Source of the DNA: Bacillota bacterium
GTDB lineage: Bacteria; Bacillota; SHA-98; Ch115; JABLXJ01
NCBI GenBank assembly: GCA_013178125.1
Contig: JABLXJ010000001.1
Location: 186,001-250,000 of the forward strand
Length of the DNA stretch: 64,000 nt
Direction: 5' to 3'
Within the stretch, counting starts at the first letter, position 1, and every line of letters starts with the position of its first letter. Below the pieces are notes generated by a model, which had not been told where the DNA came from, did no database searches, and saw only the letters and a program-made list of their open reading frames with translations. Shown piece by piece: positions 51,791 through 60,618 of the stretch. The position numbers and the translations under genes are program-made.

Positions 51791-52252
51791 ACCCAATATC
51801 CCCCTTCCTCGACCTGGCAGGTAATTTATTCTACATACAGATAGTTTTTCCTTCAATTGATAAAGGAGAAAGTTTATTAATTTTCTGATTGATTTGCCGT
51901 GCTGGGGCAGGGGGAGGCATATGTGGAGCCAGGGCGAAATATAAAAACAAGGGAATGAGGCCGGCATGAAAGGATCGGCGATGATTATCGATATTTATGG
52001 TAATATCAAATAATTAAATATGAGAAGGATTTTCACCATCTAGCATCGAATTTATATATTGTATATTGTAGGGGGGTATAACTGCATTGTTCGCTTCCCA
52101 GGTGGCTTTGTGGCTTTGAACAGGGGTGTAATATATTCCTATCGCTCCTATCGTGATGTATGCCGTAATATGTATGACGAATGGAGTGAATAAGCGGGTC
52201 ACGGGATCGCACGTGGTGCATGCGCGACATAACATGACAGGAGGTGGAGGCT
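51791..52252. other. Gene-free gap between the small hypothetical and the zinc-ribbon gene
   Basis: A 462-base AT-rich stretch. It contains short AT tracts (AATATCAAATAATTAAATATG), a CCTATCGCTCCTATCG duplication near 52138, and only very short reading frames without support. I see no tRNA, repeat array or clear promoter pair. Confidence 0.5.
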
Positions 52253-52432
52253 ATGGCTATTAAATGCCCTGATTGCGGTACTTATAACCTGACTTCGGCG
52301 GAGGTCTGCAAGAAATGCGGAGCATCCCTCGGCCCTACGCTGGCAGAGGCACCAAAGACAACGACTTCCGCTCCTAAGCTACCGTTCATCAAACGGATAG
52401 TACCGCACCGGAGCCAGGCAAAGAAAGGTTGA
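52253..52432 (+). CDS. Small zinc-ribbon protein
   Basis: A 59-residue protein with one zinc ribbon (IKCPDCGTYNLTSAEVCKKCGASLG: C-x2-C and C-x2-C) followed by a Thr/Pro-rich and then basic tail (KLPFIKRIVPHRSQAKKG). The ATG is five bases after AGGAGGTGG. The -35 box of the ileS T-box leader overlaps its stop codon. No specific function can be given. Confidence 0.7.
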   Translation: MAIKCPDCGTYNLTSAEVCKKCGASLGPTLAEAPKTTTSAPKLPFIKRIVPHRSQAKKG

Positions 52433-52457
52433 CTTGATTGAGGCGATGTGCTACACT
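52429..52457 (+). promoter_or_regulatory. Promoter of the ileS T-box leader
   Basis: TTGACT at 52429-52434 and TACACT at 52452-52457 with a 17-base spacer, overlapping the end of the zinc-ribbon gene and about 30 bases before the T-box Stem I. Confidence 0.65.
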
Positions 52458-52489
52458 AGTGGCAGTATAGATGGCATGAACTTTCGGAA

Positions 52490-52772
52490 AGACGATGAGA
52501 GGGAAGAGTAGGCATCGCCGATGGTCAAGCGAGCCGGGGAATGGTGTGAGCTCGGCACTTCAGGGGTGTTGAAAATCACCTTCGAGTTGCAGGTCGAAAT
52601 CCTCCTGGAGAGTAGGCCGGGCCGGTTGTCCCTCGTTATCGGGAACAGGCATGGGACTGCATATTCCGTGCCGTTTGAGTGGGTTGCAAGTCGCAAGGTT
52701 TGCGCCAAATAGGGTGGTACCGCGGGGATATTTGCCTTTCGTCCCTAATCCATAAGGGGCGAAAGGCTTTTT
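52490..52772 (+). promoter_or_regulatory. T-box riboswitch (isoleucine) controlling ileS
   Basis: A tRNA-sensing leader. The T-box core GGGTGGTACCGCGGG is at 52712-52726, with UGGU able to pair with the ACCA end of uncharged tRNA. The Stem I AGTA motif is at 52507-52510, and an ATC triplet at 52575-52577, about 65 bases on, fits the isoleucine specifier. Uncharged tRNA-Ile would favour antitermination and ileS expression. Confidence 0.95.
52734..52772 (+). terminator. T-box-regulated terminator
   Basis: GCCTTTCGTCCCT at 52734-52746 pairs with AGGGGCGAAAGGC at 52755-52767, followed by five T. The stem competes with the T-box antiterminator. Confidence 0.92.
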
Positions 52773-52950
52773 AGTTTACGGGGAATCAGGCCACCAGCGC
52801 GCTCACCCGGGCCTGGCGGGAGGGCTAGATAGATGCTGCAGATGCCGCACCCGGGCGGGATCCGGGTAGAATAAAGATTGGGGATTGATTCGAGGATCAT
52901 TGATTTGAGGACTTGCTTTGAGGATATGCGAAGGGAGCGAACGGAGTAAT

Positions 52951-55900
52951 ATGTTCAAAAAGGTAAGCACTGACATGGATTTCCCCCGTATGGAGGAGGA
53001 GATCCTGCGTTTCTGGTCTGAACGCCAGATATATAAAAAGAGCCTCGAGCAGACCAGGGGCGGCCAGAAGTTCGTATTCTATGAAGGCCCTCCAACTGCC
53101 AACGGCCTTCCCCACCCGGGACATGTGCTCACGCGGGCTATGAAGGACATTATACCGAGGTATAAGACCATGCTTGGCTCCTACGTCTTCCGCAAGGGCG
53201 GGTGGGACACCCATGGCCTCCCTGTTGAGCTCGAGGTCGAGAAGGAGCTGGGCATCAGCGGTAAACCCCAGATTGAACGCTACGGCGTCGAGGAGTTTAT
53301 TGAGAAGTGCAAGGAGAGCGTCTTCAGGTACCGGCGCGAGTGGGAGCGCATGACGGAGCGCGTCGGCTTCTGGATAGACCTGGAGCACCCCTACGTGACC
53401 TACCACAATGAATATATCGAGTCCGTGTGGTGGGCCCTGAAGACGATATGGGAGGAGGGCCTTCTCTACAAGGGTCATAAGGTGGTGCCTTACTGCCCTC
53501 GCTGCGGGACGGCCCTCTCGAGCCATGAGGTCGCACAGGGCTACGAGGAGGTGGAGGACCCCTCCGTCTACGTGAAATTCAAGGTCGAGGGCGAGGAGAA
53601 TACATTCTTCCTGGTGTGGACGACAACCCCGTGGACCCTGCCGTCAAACGTGGCGCTCGCCGTCTCACCGGATTATACCTACGCGACAATTGAAATCATC
53701 TCAACGGGCGAGAGGTTCATCCTGGCCAAGGACCTCATCGAATCCGCGGTGAAGGATGAATACAGAATCAAGGAGGAATTCGAGGGTGAGGTCATTCTAA
53801 ATAAGCGATACCAGCCGCTCTTCGATTTCGTCGAAGCTGGTGAGGAGAAGCCTGCTTATCGCGTGATCGCGGCTGATTTCGTGACCCTCACCGAGGGCAC
53901 GGGGATAGTCCACATGGCCCCGGCGTTCGGCGAGGATGATATGAGGATGGCGGTGGTTCATGATCTTCCAGTGGTGCAGCTCGTCGATACCCAGGGGCGG
54001 TTCACAGAGGAGGTGACCCCCTGGCAGGGGATGTTCGTCAAGGAAGCAGATCCCTTGATAATAGAGGATATGAAGCGGACGGGCAAGCTCTACCGGGCCG
54101 AGCCTTACCGGCATAGCTACCCATTCTGCTGGAGGTGCGATACACCGCTCCTTTATTACGCCAGGACATCGTGGTTTATCCAGACCACCGCGGTCAAGGA
54201 TGCCCTCCTCAGGAATAATGCAAAGATAAACTGGTACCCCAATCACATCAAGGAGGGCCGTTTCGGGAACTTCCTCGAAAACGTCATCGATTGGGCTGTA
54301 AGCCGCGAGCGTTACTGGGGAACGCCGCTCAATATCTGGATCTGCAGCAAATGCGGCCACGAGCACCCCGTGGGGAGTATAGAGGAGCTCAGGCGCATGG
54401 CGAGATCCCTGCCCGAAAGGCTCGAGCTTCACAGGCCTTACATCGACAGGGCGATCCTGGCCTGCCCGGAGTGCGGCGGCGATATGAGGCGCACCCCGGA
54501 GGTCATCGATACATGGTTTGATTCGGGCTCCATGCCGTTCGCCCAGTGGCACTACCCATTTGAAAACAAGGATGTCTTCGAGGCGAACTTCCCTGCGGAT
54601 TTCATCTCCGAGGCCATCGACCAGACGCGGGGCTGGTTCTATACCTTACTCGTGGTGTCGACGCTGCTTTTCGACGAGACGCCTTACAAGAATGTTGTGG
54701 TCCTCGGGCATGTCCTGGACGCCGAGGGGGAGAAGATGAGCAAACACAAGGGCAATGTGGTGGACATCTGGCAGATATTCAACAACCAGGGCGCCGACGC
54801 CATGCGCTGGTACCTTTATACCGTCAACCCGCCATGGAACCCTACGAGATTCTACATTGAGGCCATAAGCGAATCGCAACGTAAGTTTCTGGGGACCCTG
54901 TGGAACGTTTATGCCTTTTACGTACTCTACGCCAATGTTGACGGGTTTGACCCGCGGGCCTGGCATATCGAGCCCCAAAAGAGGCCGCTCCTTGACAGGT
55001 GGTTGATCTCGCGCGTTAATTCGCTAGCGCGAAAGGTCCGGGAGGCGCTCGACGGCTACGATGTAACCGATGGGGCCAGGGCGATCGAGGAATTCGTAGA
55101 TGAACTGAGCAACTGGTATGTGCGCAGGTCCAGGCGGCGTTACTGGGGACCGGAAATGAACGAGGACAAGGTCTCTGCCTATCTCACGCTGCACGAGGCT
55201 CTCGTCACCCTTGCCAAGATGCTGGCACCGTTTACGCCGTTCGTAAGCGAGGCTATATATCAGAATATCGCCCGCGGTGGCGGGGAATGCCAGGATGTCC
55301 CGGAGAGCGTTCACCTGTGCAGCTACCCGGAGTGCGATGATGGGCTCGTCGACGCCAAGCTGGAGGAGCGGATGGAGCTGGCGCGCAGGCTGGTCTACCT
55401 GGGGCGGGCCGCGAGGAACAAGGCTAACATAAAGAACAGGCAGCCGCTGCCGGAGCTGGCCTGCATTGCGGCATCGCAAGGGGAGAGGGAGGATATACGG
55501 GGCCTTGAGGATCTCATCAAGGACGAATTGAATGTTAAGGCCCTGACCTTTGCTGATGATATCGGGGAATTCGTCTCCTATCGCGTGAAGCCCAGGTACG
55601 ACCTGTTGGGTCCCAAGTATGGCAAGCTTATGCCCAAAATCGCTTCGGCGCTCGCTGCTGCAGACGCCGGCAGGGTCGTGGCAGCCTTGAGGAGGGCCGG
55701 GAACGTTACATTAGAGCTCAACGGCATGGCAGGCGCGGCAAGCGATGGCGGTGGTGATGGCGATAGCGCAGGCGGTGGGAAGAGCGATACAACGCATGTG
55801 ACGCTCCTCGAGGAGGAGATAGCTGTTGAGGCCATCGAGAAGGAGGGTTACTGCGTCGCCACTGATGGGCCTTACTCTGTAGCCCTCAATATAACCCCCA

Positions 55901-56238
55901 CCCCGGAGCTCGTGAATGAGGGCTTTGCGCGTGAGCTTGTAAACAAGATCCAGACCATGCGCAAGGAGGCGGATTTCGACATCGAGGACCGCATCAAGAC
56001 GCGTATATGGGGCAGCGAGCGAATTCGCGATGTCGTCGAGGCATATAGGGCTTACCTAATGGATGAGACCTTATCCCAGGAGATGGCCTGGTGCGGAGAA
56101 TGCACTGAAGTGGCCCCAACCTCGGAGTGCGCGGAGGAGCGCCCGGCTGGAAGCCCTTACACTAAGAGGTGGAATGTGAACGGCGAGGATGTGACGATCA
56201 GCGTGGTGAGGGATAAGGCAGGCGCGCATGAGGCGTAG
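52951..56238 (+). CDS. ileS: Isoleucyl-tRNA synthetase (long, eukaryotic-like type)
   Basis: Charges tRNA-Ile. The 1095-residue protein is longer than typical bacterial IleRS (about 920) and belongs to the eukaryotic-like clade. The class I signatures are GLPHPGHVL (HIGH) near residue 50 and EKMSKHKGN (KMSKS) near 595. The editing CP1 domain contains VWTTTPWTLPSNVALAV and GTGIVHMAPAFGEDD. A Gly/Asp/Ser-rich insert (GAASDGGGDGDSAGGG) breaks up the C-terminal tRNA-binding part near residue 935. Such long enzymes are often mupirocin-insensitive in other bacteria. The start is ATG 52951 after GGAG. A T-box leader controls it. Confidence 0.96.
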   Translation: MFKKVSTDMDFPRMEEEILRFWSERQIYKKSLEQTRGGQKFVFYEGPPTANGLPHPGHVLTRAMKDIIPRYKTMLGSYVFRKGGWDTHGLPVELEVEKELGISGKPQIERYGVEEFIEKCKESVFRYRREWERMTERVGFWIDLEHPYVTYHNEYIESVWWALKTIWEEGLLYKGHKVVPYCPRCGTALSSHEVAQGYEEVEDPSVYVKFKVEGEENTFFLVWTTTPWTLPSNVALAVSPDYTYATIEIISTGERFILAKDLIESAVKDEYRIKEEFEGEVILNKRYQPLFDFVEAGEEKPAYRVIAADFVTLTEGTGIVHMAPAFGEDDMRMAVVHDLPVVQLVDTQGRFTEEVTPWQGMFVKEADPLIIEDMKRTGKLYRAEPYRHSYPFCWRCDTPLLYYARTSWFIQTTAVKDALLRNNAKINWYPNHIKEGRFGNFLENVIDWAVSRERYWGTPLNIWICSKCGHEHPVGSIEELRRMARSLPERLELHRPYIDRAILACPECGGDMRRTPEVIDTWFDSGSMPFAQWHYPFENKDVFEANFPADFISEAIDQTRGWFYTLLVVSTLLFDETPYKNVVVLGHVLDAEGEKMSKHKGNVVDIWQIFNNQGADAMRWYLYTVNPPWNPTRFYIEAISESQRKFLGTLWNVYAFYVLYANVDGFDPRAWHIEPQKRPLLDRWLISRVNSLARKVREALDGYDVTDGARAIEEFVDELSNWYVRRSRRRYWGPEMNEDKVSAYLTLHEALVTLAKMLAPFTPFVSEAIYQNIARGGGECQDVPESVHLCSYPECDDGLVDAKLEERMELARRLVYLGRAARNKANIKNRQPLPELACIAASQGEREDIRGLEDLIKDELNVKALTFADDIGEFVSYRVKPRYDLLGPKYGKLMPKIASALAAADAGRVVAALRRAGNVTLELNGMAGAASDGGGDGDSAGGGKSDTTHVTLLEEEIAVEAIEKEGYCVATDGPYSVALNITPTPELVNEGFARELVNKIQTMRKEADFDIEDRIKTRIWGSERIRDVVEAYRAYLMDETLSQEMAWCGECTEVAPTSECAEERPAGSPYTKRWNVNGEDVTISVVRDKAGAHEA

Positions 56239-56297
56239 TCCGGCAGTAGAGGAGCAGAGGATCAGAGGAGTGGAGGAGTGGAGGAGCGGATGCGGAT

Positions 56298-56759
56298 ATG
56301 GTGATGGGCGCGTGCACGACGGGGAAGGGTGGTAATGGGGCCTCGAGGCGAGAGGTGAGCGCAGGCGGCCTGTTGATATGGGATGGCAGGGTATTTATAC
56401 TCAAGAATCATCGCCTCGAATGGGTGCTGCCCAAGGGCAAGGTCGAGCCCGGAGAGACCCATGAGGAGGCAGCCCTGCGCGAGGTGAGGGAGGAAACAGG
56501 GATCGAGGCCGCCATCGTGAGCAAGATCGGCGAAACGAAGTATGTCTATATCTCTGAGATCACGGGCGAGGCCGTCGATAAGACGGTCCACTGGTACCTC
56601 ATGCGGCCGTCAGGGTATGACTTCAAGCTTAATTACGAGGAGGGGTTCACTGAGGGCGGCTGGGTCCCGTTTGAGATGGCTGTTGATAGGCTCACATTCG
56701 GCGGTGAGCTCGTCAGGAAGGCTCTGCAGCATATTGCGGATATGGACGCGACAAGGTGA
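56298..56759 (+). CDS. Nudix hydrolase
   Basis: A 153-residue Nudix protein. The complete Nudix box is [20 protein letters not shown] followed by TGI, matching G-x5-E-x7-R-E-x2-E-E-x-G. It hydrolyses a nucleoside diphosphate linked to another group; the substrate is not evident. [20 protein letters not shown] resembles Ap4A- or ADP-ribose-type branches. The ATG at 56298 has weak initiation context; the ATG at 56304 is next. It lies 59 bases after ileS and is probably a separate unit. Confidence 0.85.
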   Translation: MVMGACTTGKGGNGASRREVSAGGLLIWDGRVFILKNHRLEWVLPKGKVEPGETHEEAALREVREETGIEAAIVSKIGETKYVYISEITGEAVDKTVHWYLMRPSGYDFKLNYEEGFTEGGWVPFEMAVDRLTFGGELVRKALQHIADMDATR

Positions 56760-56951
56760 GCAGGATATGGTGACAAAAATGATGTAAAATGGGCGATATG
56801 AAGCAGCACAGGGGGAGGAAAACGAGAGGATTCGGCGAAGAGTATTCTAGGGTATTCTTTAAGGTGATCCCTTGGCTTGCGATTATCTATTTAGCTAGCT
56901 TAGCTTCCACGCTGGAGCTTAGCTTCTATGCCGGAGGTGCAAAACCATTAC

Positions 56952-57935
56952 ATGAACCGGATGCTCTCTTCTTCTATTCTGACCCTGTCCTGTCTAGCAT
57001 GCTCGTTAGCCTTGATCGCAATGCCCGGAGCCGTGGGCTATGCCGCGGGATCCCAGCCGGGGTCCGGGCCGCCGCGCGTCGTAGCGGTTTACCCTTCCGA
57101 TGGCATGACTGACGTGCCGGTCGACACTGGAATTCATATTATCTTCAGTAAGCCTATGGATCGCGAGAAGGCCATAAATGCCTTCTCGATGTCTCCTTCA
57201 CCAACGCTGGTTTTCCCGGGTAGCTGGAGAATGTGGAATGACGATACTGTGTTGGTCGTCATGCCAGCCAAGGCTCTCCAGTATGACACCCGCTACGTTG
57301 TCACCATCGGAGCGGGCGCCGCCGGTAGGGACGGGAGTGAACTGGGCAGCGAGTATTCATGGTCATTCAGGACGGCAAAGAGGCCCGCGCTGCCGTCGGA
57401 GCTTCCTAAGAATGGCGGTTTCGATGCGGGCAACCTTTCGGGCTGGAGTTTCTCGTACGAAGGTGGACCCGGGGAGCCCCCCTCCAGCTGGAGGGTTGTT
57501 AAGGATGGCGAGAGGACTCATGTTCTCGAAATATCCCGTGATTTGACCTTTGACATGGGCAGGGCATCCGTCGAGCAAAAGCTCGACGTCGATGTGCCTG
57601 TTTCCGGCCTTGTATTTGTCTCCCTCGACCTGAAGCTCGGTGACTATACCAATAAGGTATATACTGAACGCCATGCCTACCCCGCGAAGCTCATCGTGAA
57701 ATACCTAGGCCAGGACGGGAAGGAGCATGAATTCACCCGGTCTTACTATTATCACCCACCCGTCGATGGCGGGCTGGATAGCTATGCTGAGTTCGTCGAG
57801 CTGAACAGGTGGACCTCGAGGTCATATAATCTTTCAACCCTGATCCCGAGGCCCGTGCGGATCGTCAAGATAATTCTTGAGTGCGCAGGCTGGGGATGGT
57901 CCACCTCATTTGATAACGTGAGAATAGCATGGTAA
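56952..57935 (+). CDS. Secreted Big_5-type Ig-like domain protein
   Basis: A protein of about 327 residues with an N-terminal signal sequence (SSSILTLSCLACSLALIAM, cut probable after VGYAAG). Residues about 45-140 form a SbsA-type Ig-like Big_5 domain: VVAVYPSDGMTDVPVDTGIH, FSKPMDREKAINAF, and WSFRTA at the end. The remainder (about 145-325) is a beta-sandwich reminiscent of carbohydrate-binding modules (NGGFDAGNLSGWSFSYEG, STSFDNVRI). It probably sits at the cell surface and may bind wall polymers or glycans. I chose ATG 56952, eleven bases after GGAGGTG, over ATG 56928. Confidence 0.72.
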   Translation: MNRMLSSSILTLSCLACSLALIAMPGAVGYAAGSQPGSGPPRVVAVYPSDGMTDVPVDTGIHIIFSKPMDREKAINAFSMSPSPTLVFPGSWRMWNDDTVLVVMPAKALQYDTRYVVTIGAGAAGRDGSELGSEYSWSFRTAKRPALPSELPKNGGFDAGNLSGWSFSYEGGPGEPPSSWRVVKDGERTHVLEISRDLTFDMGRASVEQKLDVDVPVSGLVFVSLDLKLGDYTNKVYTERHAYPAKLIVKYLGQDGKEHEFTRSYYYHPPVDGGLDSYAEFVELNRWTSRSYNLSTLIPRPVRIVKIILECAGWGWSTSFDNVRIAW

Positions 57936-58001
57936 TAACCGGGCAGACGCCGGCCGCCTGGCAAACAGGTGTTATCACATCTGGAGGGGGTTGCAGGGGG
58001 T

Positions 58002-59336
58002 ATGTCGGACTCCCGGTCTGACGCGGGACGCGGCGCCGGTCGTCGTGGACGCAGGGTATCCGAGAAGCTCGTCCGCCGGAATTTCTTCTATACGACGGCT
58101 GAGGGGATGTCGACGAACGTAGCTTTCGGGATGGTCAACCCCTTCCTTCCTGTTTACGCTATTGCACTGGGGGCCAACAGCCTCCTCGTCGGCCTCGTGA
58201 CGGCGCTTCCCGCGGCCGCAAATGTCTTCGCATACCTGCTGGGAGCGGATATAACGGAGAGACGGCCCGAGAACAAGCTCGCAACAGCCGTTACATGGGG
58301 TGTGACCCATAGGTTGCTCTACCTCCCGATGGGCTTCATCCCTTTTCTCCCGTGGTTTCGCCCGGAGGCCTTCGTGCTGCTCGTAAGCCTGGCCGCGGTC
58401 CCGTTTGCGGTCTCGGTTACCGCCTGGACGGCCATGGTCGGGGATATGTTCCCTGAGAACAGGCGCGGCGAGATATTCGGCCTGCGAAATATGTACGTCG
58501 GCTTGACCGGCGTGATGGGAACCATGGCGGCCGGCTATTTCCTCGACTTTGTCGCCTTTCCCTTCAATTATATGTACCTTTTCCTGGCGGCCTGCGGTTT
58601 CGCGCTTCTCGGGATTTACTTCATGAACAGGATGGCCGAAATCAGGGTCAGGAGGCGTCCCGTGGAGCGGAGGTCGTTTGGGCAGAGGCTCAGGGCGCTG
58701 TTCGAGGACCGGGACCTGGGGAGGAATTTCAGGTACTTCTCCCTGAGCTGCTTCATGCTGTGGTTCGGGTTCGGTTTCACCGCAGCCATGTGGGCGATAT
58801 ACCACGTGCAGGTGCTTAACCTCTCTAACTCGGTAATCGGCCTTTTTACCGTTGTCAACGGGTTGGCCACGGTTGTGAGCTCCGTCGCCTGGGGCAGGGT
58901 TGCCGTTCGCAAGGGCGAGCGGCTGGTCCTGCTCACGAGCATGTCGGGCCTGGCTGCCATGCCGGCCCTGTATATGCTAAGCAGGTCGCTTATATTCCTG
59001 TTTGGGGCCCAGGTATTCTCCGGGGTTATGATGGGCGGCTTGAACCTCGCTGTGTTTAACCTGTTGCTGAATTATGCAAAGCCCGAGGAAAGGGCGAATG
59101 CCGCTGCTGTTTTCAATATGCTGATGAACGCGGCGACCTTTATCGCGCCTTTTATGGGGAATGCGTGGTATAGCGCCTACGGTATAGTATCGACCTTTTA
59201 CGCCGGGTTTGGAGTGCGGCTCATAGGGCTGGTCTTCTTGTGGAAGATCATGGACAGGGAATTGCCTGGTGTGAGGGCGCTCGCGGCTATGATACGGGAG
59301 CGACATTCTCTAGTAGGAAGGAGGCGGTGGGGTTGA
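58002..59336 (+). CDS. Major facilitator superfamily transporter
   Basis: A 444-residue MFS permease with 12 predicted hydrophobic segments. The N-terminal tail is Arg-rich (GRGAGRRGRRVSEKLVRR). Segments such as VNPFLPVYAIALGANSLLVG and GDMFPENRRGEIFGLRNMYV (the MFS loop 2-3 region) are typical. No substrate can be read from the sequence. The ATG at 58002 follows GGGGG closely; the open frame extends 33 bases upstream. Its last four bases overlap the darA start (TTG in GGTTGA), so the two genes are translationally coupled. Confidence 0.85.
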   Translation: MSDSRSDAGRGAGRRGRRVSEKLVRRNFFYTTAEGMSTNVAFGMVNPFLPVYAIALGANSLLVGLVTALPAAANVFAYLLGADITERRPENKLATAVTWGVTHRLLYLPMGFIPFLPWFRPEAFVLLVSLAAVPFAVSVTAWTAMVGDMFPENRRGEIFGLRNMYVGLTGVMGTMAAGYFLDFVAFPFNYMYLFLAACGFALLGIYFMNRMAEIRVRRRPVERRSFGQRLRALFEDRDLGRNFRYFSLSCFMLWFGFGFTAAMWAIYHVQVLNLSNSVIGLFTVVNGLATVVSSVAWGRVAVRKGERLVLLTSMSGLAAMPALYMLSRSLIFLFGAQVFSGVMMGGLNLAVFNLLLNYAKPEERANAAAVFNMLMNAATFIAPFMGNAWYSAYGIVSTFYAGFGVRLIGLVFLWKIMDRELPGVRALAAMIRERHSLVGRRRWG

Positions 59337-59659
59337 AGCTTATAATAGCCATTGTGAAGGATAGCGATAGTCTCGCCCTCCTCGACGCGCTTGCGGAACG
59401 GCGGATCGGGGCGACGAGGCTCGCTTCGACAGGGGGTTTCCTGAGGGAAGGGAATACCACCCTGCTGATCGGGGTCGAGGACAACAGGGCCGATGAGGTG
59501 ATCCATCTCGTGGAGGAGACCTGCCCGCGAAGGGCCAAGGCCGCGCCACAGTTCATACCGGACCAGCTTCAAATGGTGCCGCCGTCCGTCCCCCTTGACG
59601 TGGAGACCGGTGGGGCGATCATATTTGTCGCTCCGGTGGAGCGGTTTATCCATATTTGA
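59333..59659 (+). CDS. darA: Cyclic di-AMP receptor DarA (PstA-like)
   Basis: A 108-residue PII-like protein: LKLIIAIVKDSDSLALLDAL, then RRIGATRLASTGGFLREGNTT, LLIGVEDNRADEVIHLVEET, and the terminal IFVAPVERF. The T-loop STGGFLREGN is the cyclic di-AMP-binding signature of DarA/PstA proteins. Start is TTG 59333 behind GGAAGGAGGCGG, overlapping the MFS stop. c-di-AMP controls potassium and osmotic balance and wall homeostasis; linkage to this permease suggests the second messenger may affect its transport, which is inference. Confidence 0.9.
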   Translation: MKLIIAIVKDSDSLALLDALAERRIGATRLASTGGFLREGNTTLLIGVEDNRADEVIHLVEETCPRRAKAAPQFIPDQLQMVPPSVPLDVETGGAIIFVAPVERFIHI

Positions 59660-59742
59660 TGAATGCCGTCGGTTAATGCCTTTGCCATTGGCTAATTAAA
59701 TTGAATTGTAGAAGAAATAATATAGAAGCAAATCGGTGTATA

Positions 59743-59767
59743 AAAAAGAGCCTATATGGCTCTTTTT
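59743..59767 (-). terminator. Terminator after rpmB, probably bidirectional
   Basis: AAAAAGAGCC at 59743-59752 pairs with GGCTCTTTTT at 59758-59767 around a 5-base loop. On the minus strand it starts at the rpmB stop codon; on the plus strand it may also stop darA transcription. Confidence 0.8.
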
Positions 59768-59943
59768 ACCTTTCCTGCCTTGAGGCACTTGGTGCAGACC
59801 CTTATGCGCCTTGGTGTCCCATCGACGATGGCTTTTACCCTCCGTATGTTCGGGAACCACCGCTTTTTGGTTTTGATGTTAGAGTGACTCACAAGGTGGC
59901 CGACGTGGCTGTGCTTCCCGCAAATCTCGCATTCATTTGCCAT
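59752..59943 (-). CDS. rpmB: 50S ribosomal protein L28
   Basis: A 63-residue L28 with MANECEICGKHSHVGHLVSH and KTKKRWFPNIRRVKA, ending in RIRVCTKCLKAGKVKRAI. Two CxxC pairs (CEIC, CTKC) make it the zinc-binding form of L28. It is on the minus strand between darA and the divergent asp23 gene, and ends in a terminator. Confidence 0.97.
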   Translation of the reverse strand: MANECEICGKHSHVGHLVSHSNIKTKKRWFPNIRRVKAIVDGTPRRIRVCTKCLKAGKVKRAI

Positions 59944-60234
59944 GACAACAAATCACCTCCCGGATGGCGGACCCCTTGTCTTTTATACGGCTATAATACT
60001 ATCATAAAGATGTGTTCTCTGCAAGGGCAACATCTCGCAGCATCTCGCAACGTCATATTCCTCCTGGGTGCGGCGTTTGGATGCGTCATATGTCGAATAT
60101 CGGTGGCGATAAGAGGAATAAAGATGAATCATAGAGGAATTTTTGGGGATACGGCGAAGTAAGCTAAGAAAAACGAGATGCCTCCTGTAGTCAAGGCCGA
60201 CAGGGTTGGAGGGATGCGCGTCGTGGGAAGGGAT

Positions 60235-60603
60235 ATGAGCACTGAGCTCGGGCAGATAAATATCGCCGATGAGGTCATCGCGGTTATAGCTGGAACCGCA
60301 GCCACAGAGTGCTACGGTGTGGTTGGCATGGCATCCAGGACCATCCAGGACGGGATCGCTGAGCTCCTGGGGAGAGACAATTTGAGCCGCGGCGTGGAGG
60401 TCAGGCTTTCGGGCGAAGAGGTGGTTGTCGACCTCTACATCATCGTCGAATACGGTACGAAGATAACCGAGGTGGCCCATAACGCCATGGAAAAGGTCCG
60501 ATATGTGGTGGAGACGATGACAGGCCTGAAGGTGGCCAACGTCAACGTCGTGGTCCAGGGGGTCAGAGTTGGGCAGGTCGCAAAAAAGAGCAGGGGAGAG
60601 TAG
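60235..60603 (+). CDS. Asp23/Gls24 family protein
   Basis: A 122-residue Asp23/YloU-type protein: GQINIADEVIAVIAGTAATE, then IVEYGTKITEVAHNAMEKV and TGLKVANVNVVVQGV. The family is linked to cell-envelope stress and the membrane in Gram-positive bacteria. The neighbour fakA (YloV-like) 15 bases downstream repeats the yloU-yloV order of Bacillus, confirming the call. I start at ATG 60235 behind GGGAAGGG; ATG 60214 behind GGAGGG and ATG 60178 are in frame. Confidence 0.88.
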   Translation: MSTELGQINIADEVIAVIAGTAATECYGVVGMASRTIQDGIAELLGRDNLSRGVEVRLSGEEVVVDLYIIVEYGTKITEVAHNAMEKVRYVVETMTGLKVANVNVVVQGVRVGQVAKKSRGE

Positions 60604-60618
60604 GGATAGGGGTTTAAA

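Noticed and set aside
56789-57112. Small membrane-like frame before the Big_5 protein
   Set aside because: Has one hydrophobic stretch, but its second half overlaps the signal peptide and body of the convincing gene in another frame, where it degenerates into Arg-rich sequence.
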